From assembly GCA_003255065.1 (NCBI GenBank), contig QAOA01002849.1, positions 216,400 through 280,399 of the forward strand: a stretch of 64,000 nucleotides of DNA, given 5' to 3'. Origin of the DNA: Cercis canadensis (Eukaryota; Streptophyta; Magnoliopsida; Fabales; Fabaceae). Shown piece after piece: positions 37,093 to 49,800 of this stretch. Both the position numbers and the translations under genes were made by a program. Position 1 is the first letter of the stretch, and each line of letters starts with the position of its first letter. Below the pieces are notes generated by a model. That model was not told the origin of the DNA, did no database searches, and was given only the letters and a program-made list of their open reading frames with translations.

Positions 37093-37464
37093 TCAACTAG
37101 GTCTCTCCCTAGAGGAAGAAGAATGTAAGAACTCAATGCAATCTTCTACTGCTTCAGCTCTATGTGAATCAGTGTGATCTGATGAAGAACGTGACCTCAC
37201 AAAAGTAGATGAAGAAACCTTATTACGAGAGGATCTCCTTCTCATAGATACAACTCTTATAGCTCTTGCCACCTTTGCTCCTAGCCGGAGTAGAAATCTC
37301 ACCGGCGACAATCTTGCTTCTTTTGGCAATCTGAAAGTCCATGTTCCAATGATCTTCTTCCTATTTCCTAATACTCTTCCACCGCCGCCACCATTCTTGA
37401 GAAACATGGTTGGCTTCTCATTGACATCAGGACTAAAACACACTCTTTTGCTTTTTCTTGACAT
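37093..37464 (-). CDS. Small basic 'josephin-like' plant protein, 123 aa
   Basis: This is a single-exon gene. I chose the internal methionine MSRKSKRVCFSPDVNEKPTM as start, because relatives begin MSRKSSKRVSFSPDV and the 13 upstream codons are not family-like. Conserved blocks are the KRV.FSPDVNEKPTMFLK opening, WTFRLPKEARLSPVRFLLRL in the middle, and RSSSDHTDSHRAEAVEDCIE near the end. The protein is strongly basic with poly-Gly and Ser/Arg runs. No catalytic domain is visible: despite the database name 'josephin-like', no Josephin cysteine-protease motif is present. Its function is unknown. It lies between TRM7 and SQD2, on the opposite strand from both. Confidence 0.85.
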   Translation of the reverse strand: MSRKSKRVCFSPDVNEKPTMFLKNGGGGGRVLGNRKKIIGTWTFRLPKEARLSPVRFLLRLGAKVARAIRVVSMRRRSSRNKVSSSTFVRSRSSSDHTDSHRAEAVEDCIEFLHSSSSRERPS

Positions 37465-37625
37465 TTCAACAACAATATGAGGTTTCCAATTGCAGAAAAG
37501 CAATTATTTCAGCTTTCCTTTATGTGTAATGGAGAGAGGGAGAGACCGAGAGACAGGGAAACAAAGGAGAGGCACAGAGGTGGGAGTAGTAGTAAGAGGG
37601 GACAGTGGGATAGGATCCTAGGAAG

Positions 37626-37633
37626 TATATATA
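37626..37633 (-). promoter_or_regulatory. TATA box for the josephin-like gene
   Basis: TATATATA on the minus strand lies about 160 bases before the chosen ATG. The leader between them is rich in CTCTCTCC (GAGAGAGG on the plus strand), a common plant 5' leader feature. The assignment rests on position and sequence only. Confidence 0.5.
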
Positions 37634-37639
37634 GATGAG

Positions 37640-39895
37640 CCAATTTATGGAAACAAGCTACACCTAGTAAAAAGGGAAAGGTATAGTAGATTCAAAGTAA
37701 AAGACTTATGAGAGTGGTGTTTAGGCCTAGTGGTAGAAGATATGTGGTTAGGTATTTAAATGTTGTCTTTGTCCAAGTAAATTTATTGTAGCCAAGTTCT
37801 AATTTTAGGGCCAAACTAAAAGGAATTTTCTCTTGAATCTTCTAATTCTAATGTTGCCATCACCAAGGTAAATTTATGGGCCACAAGTTTGAATATTATT
37901 ATTGGGACCAAGCAATTGGAAATTTTCTCAATGATCCCCTATTTCTAATTTTATCGGTTAAGTTGACTTTATTGGAGCCAAGTTGAGATATTTTCTTTGC
38001 GAACTGATTATTAGGAATTTTCTCTTGGATTTTTTTATTATGATGTGAATGACCCATATTTGACTAATTTGGCAAAGAATTGACGGACAATGTGATTATT
38101 CGAGAATTAAAGTAACACCGAAAATAAATTAATGATTAAAATGACAATTGAAAAATAATTCAATAAAAAAAATTATTTTACTCATTTTCTTTCATTATAA
38201 CATGAATGACATATATTTAATGAGGTGAGAGATATAATTGACTTATCATGGACCTAATAAAAATTACAAAGAGAGATGTGTCAAGAAAATTTAGAAATAT
38301 AGGGACATTTCAAACTCAAAAAATATGGAGATGAGACATGCACATGGACAGTTGTGATTGATGGGGAGGCCTACTAATGTTAAGCTAACTGTGGAGACAA
38401 AGTCTGAACAGCAAGAAGATTGAGTGAGAATTTCAATTTCTCAGAGATCAAGAAGAAAAAGGGGTTTTGGTCAAAAGACAGAGTGGTGGAGCCAAGAAGA
38501 CTTAAGAGGGAGACAAAGAGTGAAACTGTTAGGGTTGGTAAAAGGAAGTTACAGAGACAGAGAGGAGGGAACCACTTGATACTCTTCTAATCAGCGTTGC
38601 TTTTTAGGTTGTATTTGCAGGGCCTACCCTTTCTTTTTTGCTACCCTTTGCTTCTGTTTCTGAAATCTGAATTCTAGATATCATGGCCCCCCATATGCCT
38701 CTGCAACAAAAAGAAGAGCAAGAGAGGGAATATGTTTGAATATGGACTTGGCGTGAAAATTAGGGAATTCATTAATCAAGTTTTCTTTCTTTCTTTTTTT
38801 TTTCCTTTCTCTACACTGCGTGGTGTAGAAGGAAGTATTCTTTAGGGAGAAAAACGTGCCTCCATTAAATGCCATCAAATGGAGTTGGAGTATTTTTTTT
38901 TTTCTTGTTCTTACCTTTTGACCATTATGATCTTCAAATCTTGTCAGAGCACGACATTGTCATGTTGCTTTCATTTTAACCCCAAACAAGTTATTTCAAT
39001 AAATTAATGGACCATAATTTACATATTTTCCAGTTTAACCCCATGGAATTTTCACCTAGATGATATATGATGCCTTTATTCTTGTGTCTTGTTTAATTGC
39101 ATAGGCATCATAATGCAGTATGTGGAGATGATAATCATGTTATTTCCTCAATTATTTATGTATTTTATGATTTAGGGTCTAAGGTTTGTAAATAAAAAAT
39201 TAGGGCTAAATTATGAGTGATTAAGAGACTTTATGATTACTTGTTTAGGTCTTAAAATATTTAATACAAAGGTGTATTAAGACTTTATTTATATCTATAT
39301 TAAAATTTGTTGTTTATTCCTATTAGGATTACTTGTTCTAAAGGATTAGTTATTCAGTTGCCAATATATAAGGTACATTAGTCATTTAGTTTCACAGTTT
39401 TGATGATTTGATAATACACCCCATTTTATATCATGAATTCGTGATTGTTTTCTTGAGAAACTACGGATTTCATTTTAATTTGAGGCTAAATACGATTTCT
39501 CTTCTTTCTACATCACATCATACACCAAGAATGTTTCGTAAGAATTAAAATGTAAAAAATAAACAAAAGTAATATATCTACTCTCCAAATTTTGGTGGTT
39601 TTGGATACTTTTTCAAAACTTGTAAACTTTTTAAAACACAGGTTAGTCCAATATATATTAATTTAAGTAGTTCATAACGGGTTTGATTGATTCAACTTTT
39701 AATATGACTCAATACTATCAACCAAACTGTTCTTATGGCCGGTCATTGATCTGACTAATCATACCAGAAGATCCAATCTAGTTTTTAAAACACTTATTTA
39801 CACATTTTATGACTTGATGTTGTGGAGGTTTTCACTATTTTCCTTACACTCTTCCCATTTTTATCTCTAATAAGAGCATCTCGAATTATCTTTCT
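37640..39895. other. AT-rich spacer, no supported gene
   Basis: I see no coding region or clear element. Several short open frames here have low-complexity composition. The stretch before 39896 is single-copy in the window. Confidence 0.5.
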
Positions 39896-39983
39896 TCCTC
39901 GTCTCTTCTTATTTTATTCTTAAGTTTTCTTATGTGTGAGAGAAAATGCATCAATATGAACAAAAATACTTGAGCATAGAAGA

Positions 39984-40386
39984 GGGCATTTTGACACAAA
40001 TATTACATTTTGTAAAAGTATTTACCTAAATATTACAACTTTCAAACTATTTACACAAATATTACACTTTTTAAAAATTCAAAAATTAAAAAAAAAAAAA
40101 AGATTTTCAGACACGTGGGTCCCACCGAACACGCCGTGGGCCTCACGACGTGTCCTAATAGGCAAAATTCGTCCATTGTTCCAGAGTTGTGGGGCCCATG
40201 ACGAATTTTGTCTTATTGGGACATGCCGTTGGCCTCACGGCGTGTCCGGTGGGTCCCACGTGTTCGAAATTTTTTTTTTTTTAATTTTTAAATTTTTAAA
40301 AAGTGTAATATTTGTGTAAATAGTTTGAAACTTGTAATATTTGGGTAAATACTTTTACACAATGTAATATTTGTGTCAAAAAGCCC
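39984..40386. mobile_element. Foldback MITE, about 403 bp, present in one allele
   Basis: The ends are long inverted repeats (GGGCATTTTGACACAAATAT at left, its complement with small changes at right), over 100 bases each. The centre is GC-rich and includes GGGCCTCACGACGTGTCC-like stretches that also pair. The flanking direct repeat ATAGAAGA (8 bases, extendable to 10) is present once at the empty site in the second copy (about 41901-41910). An 8-10 base duplication suits a Mutator-like or hAT-like MITE. It has no coding capacity. Confidence 0.85.
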
Positions 40387-42016
40387 ATAGAAGAGGCTAG
40401 ACAACTTGCATATCTTTTTGGCCTACTCCCTTCCTTATAAATAGCATGTACTTTCAGTAGTATAGACTATAGGTAACTTTTTGGCCTCCTAGGGGTGTTA
40501 AGTTGGTTCGGTCCGTTGGTTTTCACCAAAATTCCAACCGAATCGGCCTTGAAAGATCCTTGCGAAAGTGGAGAAAAGTCAAAGGAAATTAATGAAGAAC
40601 CAATCGGTTCAGTTGAGGTACGGGTCGGTTATGGGCGGTTCAGTTTAGTCTGTTTTTGGTCAGCTTTGGGCTTTTATTATTTCATTGAGCAGAGGTTTTG
40701 GGCTTCTGATGTTGGGCCGTATTAGCTTTTTTAGAAAGTTTTTAGGCTTTTTCGTTTCTTTTTTTCTCGATGAGCCCAAATAACAATGAAAATGACTTTA
40801 AGAATCACAAAAAACAAAAGGAACAAGTTCAAATAAAAACTGTGAACATGTAATTCTAGATAACGGGTGTTGGTTTAGTTAGTCAAAGGGTTTTAGTTTA
40901 GGGCTCTACATCTCTCAAGTGTCAAGTTTGAACCCCTTTTGCAATTAACAAAGTCGTTTGATAGACATCCTTGCACGGAGAGATCCTCTAGTGCCTAGAG
41001 ACTAATTAAGTAGTTTTCTCTAAGAGTTAACAATATCTTAGAGGTAATCTTATAGGAGAGTTTTTATTTGTCCTTTCGTGAATCCCCAAATATGTCACTA
41101 GCGTCATACTTGATAGTATTAGAGTAACATATTCTTATTACTATTTTTTTTTATCAAAAAGTTCACTAAATAATGTACGTATGTAAATATTTATAAAAAA
41201 AATACATATATGTGTATGAGGGTCTGTTTTCGGTTTGGTTTTTGAAATTTCATAAAAGAAACCGAACTGAACCCATTGAGAGAGGATAAAATTGGATGAA
41301 AACAGTCGGTTTCATTTTTTTTTTTTTCTGAGTGGTGGGGGAATAGGGAGTGGGAGAGTTTTCTGGGTTATGTAATCTTAAGGTACATATAGAACTTTCC
41401 ATTTGGAGAATGTACAATTCAGTTATTAAACCAAAGGTTTAAACGAAAGAAACTTGAATAGCTCGCAATCACACACTTTCCTCCACAACCAATGGAAGAA
41501 GGATTATTGAGCTGCTTGCTGATGTATTTCTTCATTTCCAAGCTTCCTTTTAATGCGTTAACGTTCATAAACTTCCAACTAGATTTTCGTTTTACTATTT
41601 CTTGTTTTGGTTCAAGTTATCTTAAAAAATGAAGAAGGGACAACATTACACGGAAGAACAATTTCTTAAAATTTTGACACTTCTTGAAGACAAATTATAT
41701 TATTTCTTAATTCTTGTTATAAATTAAATAATGTCAAGATCATCGAGGCAACTCGAGTTGTCATACGCATATATATAAAAAAATAAAAAAAAAATTATAG
41801 TTAATTAGTCACAAANTCCTCGTCTCTTCTTATTTTATTCTTAAGTTTTCTTATGTGTGAGAGAAAATGCATCAATATGAACAAAAATACTTGAGCATAG
41901 AAGAGGCTAGACAACTTGCATATCTTTTTGGCCTACTCCCTTCCTTATAAATAGCATGTACTTTCAGTAGACTATAGGTAACTTTTTGGCCGCCTAGGGG
42001 TGTTAAGTTGGTTCGG

Positions 42017-42196
42017 AGATTTGGATCCAGTCATGTCACTTGAGTCATGTTGCTTAGATCTGAGCCGTCCATTTCATTAAAACTCATTTCAACCATTAAA
42101 TATTAATGTGTTTTAATGGTTGAAATGATCTTAAATAGAATAGACGGCTTAGATCTAAGCAACATGACTCAAGTTAACATGATTGGATCTCTTCCC
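42017..42196. mobile_element. Hairpin MITE, 180 bp, present in the other allele
   Basis: The element runs from AGATTTGGATCCAGTCATGT to the near-complement at its right end, with arms covering most of its length. It is flanked by the 9-base duplication TTGGTTCGG (42008-42016 and 42197-42205). The first allele has a single TTGGTTCGG at the same place (about 40503-40511). A relative lies at 57309-57487. The 9-base duplication points to a Mutator-type MITE. Confidence 0.88.
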
Positions 42197-43504
42197 TTGG
42201 TTCGGTCCGTTGGTTTTCACCAAAATTCCAACCGAATTGGCCATGAAAGGTCCTTGCAAAAGTGGACAAAAGTCAAAGAAAATTAATTAAGAACCAATCG
42301 GTTCAGTTGAGGTACGGGTCGGTTATGGGCGGTTCAGTTTAGTCTGTTTTTGGTCAGCTTTGGGCTTTTATTATTTCATTGAGCAGAGGTTTTGGGCTTC
42401 TAATGTTGGGCCGTTTTAGCTTTTTTAGAAAGTTTTTAGGCTTTTTCGTTTCTTTTTTTCTCGATGAGCCCAAATAACAATGAAAATGACTTTAAGAATC
42501 ACAAAAAACAAAAGGAACAAGTTCAAATAAAAACTGTGAACATGTAATTCTAGATAACGGGTGTTGGTTTAGTTAGTCAAAGGGTTTTAGTTTAGGGCTC
42601 TACATCTCTCAAGTGTCAAGTTTGAACCTCTTTGCAATCAACAAAGTCGTTTGATAGACATCCTTGCATGGAGAGATCCTCTAGTGCCTAGAGACTAATT
42701 AAGTAGTTTTCTCTAAGAGTCAACAATATCTTAGAGGTAATCCTCTAGGAGAGTCTTTATTTGTTCCTTCGTGGATCCTCAAATATGTCACTAGCATCCT
42801 ACTTGATAGTATTAGAGTAACATATTCTTATTACTATTTTTTTTTATCAAAAAGTTCACTAAATAATGTACGTATGTAAATATTTATAAAAAAAAATACA
42901 TATATGTGTATGAGGGTCTGTTTTCGGTTTGGTTTTTGAAATTTCATAAAAGAAACCGAACTGAACCCATTGAGAGAGGATAAAATTGGATGAAAACAGT
43001 CGGTTTCAGTTTTTTTGAGTGGTGGGGGAATAGGGAGTGGGAGAGTTTTCTGGGTTATGTAATCTTAAGGTACATATAGAACTTTCCATTTGCAGAATGT
43101 ACAATTCAGTTATTAAACCAAAGGTTTAAACGAAAGAAACTTGAATAGCTCGCAATCACACACTCTTTCCTCCACAACCAATGGAAGAAGGATTATTGAG
43201 CTGCTTGCTGATGTATTTCTTCATTTCCAAGCTTCCTTTTAATGCGTTAACGTTCATAAACTTCCAACTAGATTTTCGTTTTACTATTTCTTGTTTTGGT
43301 TCAAGTTATCTTAAAAAATGAAGAAGGGACAACATTACACGGAAGAACAATTTCTTAAAATTTTGACACTTCTTGAAGACAAATTATATTATTTCTTAAT
43401 TCTTGTTATAAATTAAATAATGTCAAGATCATCGAGGCAACTCGAGTTGTCATACGCATATATATAAAAAAATAAAAAAAAAATTATAGTTAATTAGTCA
43501 CAAA

Positions 43505-45125
43505 TACAAGCCTGCTTGAGCCATTTTTTCCTCCTTCATGTACTAAGCAAAGAAAAAACAAAAAAAAGGAAAAAGGGAAGTTACTTTGTTTATTGATGTA
43601 AGTTAAACAATGTTAAGAAAACCACAACTCATATAAGCACACACTTTATCTTAAGATAAAAGCAAAAAGAAATTTTTAAAAAAAGTAGCATGACATAATT
43701 CTTTCTCCTTCATTTTTTGTAAAATTATTTGAATTTATGCCTTATTTCTTTCAAGTTGATCCTCGAATGTTTTCTAACACCCACATCCTTGTATTCACAC
43801 ATTCCATATGGTGAAGAGTGAGACTTGTTCTATATAATTGGACAAAGAATATAAGCCGTATCTCTTATAATATGGAAGGAACATATAAAACATAGCTTTA
43901 GATATTAACTAGCTTGCAGATGCCCACTAATGACATTACGTAGGAATCCACATACAAATTTCAAGTGCTTTTGTTTACGAAAGCCAAGTTGACAATACAA
44001 GATTTGACTTCATTAGGTGGGAAAGTTGTTTTTATCTTCTTTCACGAGTGATGCAAAAGAAGACAACCATATCTCAAACTTGTGATCTCTCAATATTTTT
44101 AATGCATAAACTTGTCCATTCTACAATATATATATAAAATTAATGCAACTAGCAACTATTCATTTCCTAACAAACGAGTTTTCTTTGTATCTTCCCAATT
44201 AATATCAATTAAGAAATTTAGACGTCATTCTTGGATTAGGTTGAATGGGAACTGAATTATTGCTTGTGACCCACATATTGCAGCTGTTAAACCCTTGTGG
44301 TAGTAAAATAAGTAGTGGAGCTTGAAGAATATTCAATGGAATATATTCCTAAGATATTTTTCACAAACTCCAATTGCTATTTTTATATAAGCCAATCAAC
44401 TTAGAATCATCATTAATTGAAAGCTACCATTCCCATTAACTTTAATCTTTCCTTTAGCAGGTTCAATGAAATTTAATATTCATATAAAAGCATAGAATAT
44501 TATATATCTCGATACATAGATTATAAAAGAGGAAACGTCCATGACGATCCTCCTTCCTATTGTTAATTGCAATAAGACAACGATGAAATGAAGTAGATAA
44601 ATAATAAAAAATAAAAAAATAAAAAGAATGGCAGTCCAAGTTGATATGGACATTTTTGTTGGAGTATTTCTTTCTATAAGTTGAGACTAATTGTTAATAG
44701 TTTGGTTTTATTTATAAAATTAGCTTAAAAGATGATCAAATATTGGAAAATTAGACAAACTCACAATTCTTTGTCGGCATTGTGGATTTGGACTTGTGAC
44801 ACCTTGATTGGTTTCATGAGGTTGGGTATCATGTATATTGGTTGGGTCCTCTTTTTACTCCATACCGTTGTAAAGACTACGGTTTTCGGAGTACACAAAA
44901 AATTTTCCATTGAGAAGCACATATCGAATAAGAGTAGGAGAGGAAGCCCTATGCAATCTATGTTCATATGAGCATTGGAGTCATATAAGATCCAAATCAC
45001 ATATAAATTAAGGTATGTTTTTCTTAAGTTTCATGTGCTATCAAAGTAGTACATTAGGCCAATGAAAGTAAGTCAAGTTAGATTAGATGTATTATTTAAT
45101 TCTTTTAACCCACTCAATGTTATTT
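43505..45125. other. AT-rich spacer, no supported gene
   Basis: There is nothing I can support as a gene or element. Short open frames near 44732-45000 occur on both strands of the same stretch and have no recognisable domains. Confidence 0.5.
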
Positions 45126-46497
45126 TTTCATGTTGTGTAAAACTTTAACGCAAGTGTATGTTATCGTTTTCAAGCAATAAAATGATAGTAGAGTATTGTC
45201 TCACAGAGACTGTGGCTAATAAGTACCAAAATTAGGTGTATTTCAATTTTATTTAGACAATTAAGAAAATCAAGATTTGATATCAAGCAATAATTAAAAT
45301 GCAAGAATAGTAAAAGAGGTTGAAATACGAATGAGAAATATCTAGGACTTTCGATTTTACCATAGCTATTCTGATTTGTTATCACTATTTCATTAACCAA
45401 GAACAATCTTCCTAATTGCTAGCCAAGAACTTTAAATTATTTATTAGCCTTTCCCAAGGTCAAACTAAAGTATCTCTAAGTAATGAACTTACTATATTCC
45501 TATGTAAATTACGAATAACTTAGAAATTCATTTAATTCTTTGTTTCTCTTTAATTGACTGTATAGGCCATGGAGATATATGCAACCTATGTTCTTAATTC
45601 CTAGGATCTTTAATTACAAATTACCTCTCAGTCTCATTGCAATTATCTAATCAACTAATTGGTAATCAAGCAATTAGAAACATGAAGAATTGAAAAGAAG
45701 AAGATAATTAATAAAGATGTCATTGAATTAAATAAATAGAAAATCACAAATCTTCCTAGCTAGGCTACATCATAGCCCTAGAAGGGAATTTAGTTCATAG
45801 TAGAAAAATAAAGCATGATTGAATAAATTCTAGACATAAGAGAGAGAGGAAAAGAATAAAACTTGGTGTAAAAACCCGGATTTGCCGCTGCCAATCCGTT
45901 CTTCAATCATTGCCTTGCCTCTTTTCTCTCCAAAAAGTCCAAGAAGAAGTCCCTAAACTAAAGCCTAAAAGTCCTATTTATACTAGTTAACAAAAGCCCT
46001 AATTGAATTAGGAAACAAATTTACGTCTAAAGAATTCAAGCTCAAGCGCTGCTGCCCTTGGGTTTGGGCGCAGTAGCCCTTGCTCTCTGTGCAAAGTGCT
46101 CCAATTTTCAAACAACAAGCGATGGGGCTCTCATTTTCGGGCACAGCTACTCTTAGGTTCTGTGTGATGCGCGCATGACAGGGGCTGGGGCGCTTGAAAG
46201 TGAGGGCAGTTGGCCTTGGTCTCTGGTTGAAATGCTTGTGAGAATTGAAGAAAAACTTGGCACGAGCGCAGCTGCTCTTGCTCTTTAGAGTTGGGGCTCT
46301 TGCACTCCGGAGCTTTTGCCATTCTTTTTCCTCCAATTTCATCTCTTTTACTTCAAAACATAAAATATTTCCAAATCTTTTAGGCCTAAAAAAGTAACAC
46401 AAAAATATATTATTTACTAATAAAACTTCTCAAGAACATATAAAATATTAAGCTAAGAACATTTATAAAATGGATATAAAATCCGCTCAACATTTCA
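45126..46497 (-). mobile_element. Solo LTR with intact target-site duplication (fossil)
   Basis: The LTR is 45131-46492 (1362 bases), with ends TGTTG and CAACA forming a perfect 5-base inverted repeat and flanked on both sides by TTTCA. On the minus strand it contains a TATAAATAG box near 45975, then a long leader-like region including a CTAGGGCTATGATGTAGCC-like stretch familiar from plant Ty3/gypsy LTRs. It closes with the CTCTACTATCATTTTATTGC / ACACTTGCGTTAAAG end typical of that group. No internal region is present, so it probably arose by recombination between the two LTRs of a full element. Confidence 0.8.
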
Positions 46498-46881
46498 TTA
46501 GTCTAGTGTACTACTTTTAGAGTACACACAAATTTCTCCTTTTTATCCCACTGATAGTAGTTGTGAGGTAAGCTTTCTCTAGTATATTGCTCAACTTGGC
46601 TCAATTTCCATGTGCTTATTGAGGGTAATTAATGAATGAGCTATCCGTTTACACATCATAATTTAGACTCACACCTATATACATTTATAATATATTTTAG
46701 TTTAATTAATTTTACTTAAAAATTTTATTATTTTAAAAATACTTACACATATATACATATTTCTATACATAAATATGAACCTTAAATTTTAAAATAATGT
46801 GTCAGTAATATTATTATGAACTAAATTTATGACCAAAATTATTGAAAAAATAGGTCCCCCATTTAACATGTTGGAGCAGTA

Positions 46882-49800
46882 CCCATTGTAGACATTGTAT
46901 TTTTTCTAAGAATGTTACATATTTTTTTAAAAAAAATTATTTTTATTTAAAATTTGAAATTTATGTTTTCAAATAAAAAAAATATGATTTTTGAGGTCTT
47001 CAAGGTTCCATTTAACTTTTGGATTAAATTTTTGGTATTTGGTTTCATTTCAACCTAAGTTTTCAGGCCCCTTGAGCCTATTTTGCTTTAACCAAGTTTG
47101 GAGCCTCTCAGTCCATTTGATTTTCTTCAAATATTTGGACATAAAAATTATAATTTTTTAGGCTTTTAGTGATTTTGGATCAAAATTCATGTTTTAGGCT
47201 TAGCCCGTTTTGCTAAAACTTTAGTTTGGGATCCTTCGGGCCTACTTAATTTTTGTTTTCTAAATGTTTTGGTCCAAATAAATGAGAGATGATTGCTAGA
47301 CTATTTAATATATTTGAGGTTTTATTTAGGTTCAATGAGACTAACTTAGGTCCAAGGTTAATCCCTTTCGGCTCACTTTGACCTAATTTGGCCCATTAAT
47401 ATTTTATGACTTTTATTTTTAATCAAAAATAAAATAACTTTGTAGGAATTCTAGAGGTGATTTTTGGCTAAGCTAAAGAGAAGAATAGATGTTGCATGTG
47501 CTTTGCAAGTACTAAGGAAAGTGCCAAGAAGCTTTCTTTTAGGGTTTCTTGTTTTATTTCAACAAAAATAGAATTAGTATAATTATAAATATGAAAGGAG
47601 GTCAGCTAGGATTCAAGGAATATTTCCAAGCATAAGTGAAAATATCTAGTCTTCATGAAAGTTGTTTGTGCAAGGCAATTTTGAGAAAATTGCTAATTAG
47701 AGTTTCTTAACCTTATTTTTGCATAAAATAAAAATACAAATTGAATTGGCTGAAATGTGTAATTTGGCTAGGGCATTTTGAAGAAGAATTATTGGCTTTT
47801 CCACATGGCAAAGCTATAGGAAAGTGGGAGGAATGTGCAAAAGGGGTAAGAAATGACCAAACTACCTCCAATGTGCTCATCAAGTTAAGAGGGCTAATTG
47901 CATAAGAAGAAAAATAGAGAAAACCTCTCACAATATGCTCCCAAGTTGAAACACAAAGAATGAGAGAGTTTTGAGAGAAAAAAGATCAAAAGAGCTAAGT
48001 TGGGAGAAAATAAAGAGAGAAATGGTGAAAGCTTGAGAAACTTCAAAGTATTCTTATGTTGCTCTTCCCATTTTTAAGAAGAAAAGGAGAAATCAAAGGA
48101 GCTCTAAGCTTCTTGAAGGTGGGTTCAACCATTTTGAGCAAGAAGAAGTGAATTTCTTGAAGAACTTTATGTAATCTTTATCATTATCCTCTATTCTTTT
48201 GGTTTTTCATATATGCTTGGTTGAATTCATGGTAAAATATTTGATTTGTCTTATTTTCTCCTTAAATGCCTCTTTTTCTTTTGATTTTACTTTGATTACA
48301 TGTTCTTCATATTTATTTGCTTCATTTTCATGGTAAATGTGCAAGGAACATGTGTATTTTTTAAAAATCCTTTTGAATCCTTTAGTTTTTGCTTTTAATC
48401 TTGCTTATTTTGGATATTTGGCTTTTGTTTCTTCCTTTTTCATTTTCGATTTTAATTGGCTCTTTGAGCATATTTAATTTTTGAAAGTTTTAATCATGTT
48501 TTGGTTTGATTTTAGATGAGATAGTTTATCCTTGCATGTCTTGCTTTTGGGTTTTCTTGATTTGGTTTTATATTATGCATTTTTAGGTCTGACAGTTTTC
48601 TCTGACAACCATTGGTTTTAATTTTATGTTTGGGGCTGTAAAACTCTGATTTGGGTTACTTTTTATCTTTTAGAATTAAGAGGCGTGTTTCTTTCACATA
48701 TATTTTTCTCAAAATTTATGCATATGTACCTTGCTCTCAGTATTTAATTGAAGTTGACTATTTTTCTATTACTACGGGTTTGTCAGTTTTCCTTAGCAAC
48801 CTTTTGTGTTTATTTTCTAAACATAGTTGTAGAGCTCTAATTTGCATGATTCTTGTTTTTGTATGATCTTGAGACATATGTATTTCCCATTTGTTCCCAG
48901 TTTTGTTTTGAAATTGTTAGTTTTCCTAGCACTGTTGGTTTTCTGGTCAATTCTGATAGTGCTTAGTTGTTTTGTTATAACTGGAGCTGCAGGGTTCCAT
49001 TTTGCATGATTTTTGATTCTTTAGATTTATGAAACAGGTATCTTTATTATATATAAATTTGAGACCAAATATCCAAGGTATCCATTTCCAAATTTTGTTT
49101 CAAAGTTTTCTTGTTTTCTGTCCCATAATTTTCATGTTGCCCTCTTTACATCTTGATGTTATTTTCATATCTTAATTTCCAATGTTTAGTTATACATGTT
49201 TTAGCTAAGATTTGCTTTGATTTTGAGCCAACTAATATATGATCCATATGAGAAAGAACCACAATCCATAGGCTCCTAGCAAAACCCTAAGGCAGTTCGG
49301 AAGCTCGGAGAGTTGTTATTTATTTTGATTGCATTTTTGAATTATGTACCCCCACCTAAATTAGTTGTATAATCATGCTTAACATTTAGGGATTATTGTT
49401 AGGATTTACAAAATCTATAAGCCCTTTTGTCTATCATGGAATGATAAGATTGACTCAATCTTATATGGGATGGGTCTCTTTTATCTGCCTTAGACAAAGA
49501 TAAGCATCATCCCGACAAACACAATATGTGATGAACGGGTGAAAGGATTTTGAACCCGTTAGAATTCATGTATATCATGTTTGTTTTTCACTTTTGATTA
49601 ATGAATATAATACTTATTTCAAGAATAAATAAAGTATGTTTTGGTCACATATTGTCTTATTATTTGCATAGCTAATTTAGGGTAACCGTATTTAGACAAA
49701 TACTATAGGGTGTCTAACACCAATCTCTGGTACGCAAACCATTAAAATATAATAAAATAAAAGGATTTCCAATTGTACTATATTTCCTAAAACAATTGGT

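Larger units (their letters stand above)
39896..43504. other. Assembly join: ~1.7-1.9 kb direct repeat around a single N (41816)
   Basis: Bases 39896-41815 and 41817-43504 are the same locus twice. They start at the same base (TCCTCGTCTCTTCTTATTTT) and end at the same base (AGTCACAAA). They differ by scattered substitutions and by two clean MITE presence/absence differences, one in each copy. This is what two alleles of a heterozygous plant look like when both are kept in one scaffold. Confidence 0.88.

Noticed and set aside
37093-37503. 136-residue version of the josephin-like protein starting at 37503
   Set aside because: The first 13 residues do not fit the family, whose members begin at the internal MSRKS.
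39896-43504. A 1.7 kb segmental tandem duplication
   Set aside because: It is centred on a single N, like three others in the window. Allelic copies joined by scaffolding explain it better.
44732-45000. 79-codon open frames on both strands
   Set aside because: They overlap each other almost completely and neither resembles a protein family.
46131-46322. Ala/Ser/Lys-rich open frames near 46.2 kb
   Set aside because: They lie inside the solo LTR leader region, which is not expected to be coding.
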